Below are positions 4,982 through 5,830 of a DNA stretch of 5,830 bases, piece by piece. The stretch comes from Candidatus Omnitrophota bacterium (GTDB lineage Bacteria; Omnitrophota; Gorgyraeia; JACOVV01): contig JACOVV010000017.1 in NCBI GenBank assembly GCA_016177145.1, forward strand, positions 1-5,830. The letters run 5' to 3'. The translations under genes and the position numbers were made by a program. The notes beneath the pieces were generated by a model that made no database searches, had not been told where the DNA came from, and saw nothing but the letters and a program-made list of their open reading frames with translations. Each line of letters begins with the position of its first letter. The first letter of the stretch is position 1.

Positions 4982-5830
4982 AACTTATTCGTTCTAACAA
5001 TCGAAAACTAGAGCAATTGACGTGCCGCGTGCCGGCCCCTAACCGGCGCGTGGAGGGGGCGGTTCGGACGATTCTGGAGAATGTCCGGAATAACGGCGAC
5101 GCCGCGGTTTTACGTTACGGCAAAAAGTTTGACGGCGTCAGGATTAATCCCAAACAACTTCGTGTTTCGGAAGCGGAGATCAGCGAGGCGTTTAATGACG
5201 TTCCCGCTTCGTTTCTGGCGGGATTAAAACAGGCCGTTGAAGAGGTTACCCAATTTCACCGCCATCAGATGAAACAGACAAAGCGGCGCCTGATTCGTCT
5301 GGACGGCACGACTGTTCAGGAGGTTTATCAGCCCCTGGAGAGGGTAGGGGTTTATGTCCCGGCGGGAATTCATCCGTTGGTTTCAACGGTGTATATGACC
5401 GTGATTCCGGCGAAAGTGGCCGGCGTTAAGAAAATTATTTTAACCACTCCGCCTAACGTGAACAAGCGGGTTAATCCGTACATTCTTGTCGTGGCCAGTC
5501 TTTTGAAGGTGGACGAGATTTACAAGGTTGGCGGCGCGCACGCCATCGCGGCGATGGCTTTTGGGACTAAAACGGTTCCTAAAGTGGATGCCATTGCCGG
5601 TCCTGGCAACCCGTATGTCACCGAAGCGAAGCGCCAGTTATTCGGTTACTGCGACATTGATTTATTGGCTGGGCCGAGCGAGGTAGTGGTCATCGCGAAC
5701 AAATTCAGCAGTCCCGACATGGTTCTGGCCGACCTTCACGCGCAGGCGGAGCACCCAAACGGTCTGGCTATTCTTGTGACGACATCCAAAAAACTGGCGA
5801 AAATCGCGCGCGATCAAGGGCCTGAAAAAG
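4978..5830 (+). CDS. hisD: Histidinol dehydrogenase, N-terminal two thirds
   Basis: HisD oxidises L-histidinol to L-histidine in two NAD-dependent steps, the end of histidine synthesis, as a cytoplasmic zinc-dependent homodimer. The open frame runs off the right edge after 284 residues; full-length enzymes have about 430. The N-terminus MKLIRSNNRKLEQL fits the family and supports the ATG at 4978. Family landmarks appear in order: DAAVLRYGKKFDG (41-53), VGVYVPAG (123-130, with Y126), KVGGAHAIAAMAFGT (183-197), AIAGPGNPYVTEAKRQ (205-220), DIDLLAGPSEVVVIA (226-240) and ADLHAQAEH (251-259). The last supplies the expected zinc and substrate residues Q256 and H259. The catalytic Glu-His pair and the remaining zinc ligands would lie beyond the window. 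One oddity is H188, where the family usually has the NAD-contacting Gln of GGAQAIAA. The gene follows alaS with a four-base overlap and likely shares its promoter. Other his genes may follow, but this cannot be seen. Confidence 0.95.
   Translation, partial: MKLIRSNNRKLEQLTCRVPAPNRRVEGAVRTILENVRNNGDAAVLRYGKKFDGVRINPKQLRVSEAEISEAFNDVPASFLAGLKQAVEEVTQFHRHQMKQTKRRLIRLDGTTVQEVYQPLERVGVYVPAGIHPLVSTVYMTVIPAKVAGVKKIILTTPPNVNKRVNPYILVVASLLKVDEIYKVGGAHAIAAMAFGTKTVPKVDAIAGPGNPYVTEAKRQLFGYCDIDLLAGPSEVVVIANKFSSPDMVLADLHAQAEHPNGLAILVTTSKKLAKIARDQGPEK

Overview
This window is a stretch of bacterial housekeeping chromosome with all four protein genes on the + strand: the 3' part of rpsA (ribosomal protein S1), complete tyrS (tyrosyl-tRNA synthetase, type 2), complete alaS (alanyl-tRNA synthetase) and the 5' part of hisD (histidinol dehydrogenase). 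A multi-domain S1, a KMSKS-type TyrRS and a full-length bacterial AlaRS with an editing domain all point to Bacteria. GC content is moderate. The AlaRS cysteine-rich insert, the REP-type palindromes and the alaS-hisD adjacency would suit an uncultured phylum such as Omnitrophota or a relative. That placement is an impression with low confidence, not something the sequence proves.

Layout. Positions 2-997 encode four S1 repeats, matching domains 3-6 of the six-domain family. The 96-base gap to tyrS (998-1093) is almost entirely made of two inverted REP-like hairpins, each with a GTAG foot and the same CTTGT loop. Their stems differ by compensatory changes. A further small hairpin overlaps the second REP and contains the only plausible tyrS ribosome-binding site. 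The rpsA stop codon lies in the arm of the first hairpin, so the element touches both flanking genes. tyrS runs 1094-2299. The 87-base AT-rich gap to alaS (2300-2386) carries a near-consensus sigma70 promoter (TTGACA, 17 bp, TAAAAT). A perfect 8-bp inverted repeat begins at the predicted transcription start. alaS runs 2387-4981, and hisD starts inside its stop codon (ATGA overlap) and leaves the window.

How the genes fit together. S1, TyrRS and AlaRS all serve translation, and HisD catalyses the last step of histidine synthesis. alaS and hisD look like one transcription unit driven by the promoter at 2313-2341, with hisD translationally coupled to alaS. No convincing intrinsic terminator is visible after rpsA or tyrS. 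I found no undescribed multi-gene system. The interesting material is in the two intergenic regions: the REP pair between rpsA and tyrS, and the palindrome at the alaS start site, which recalls the known autoregulation of E. coli alaS.
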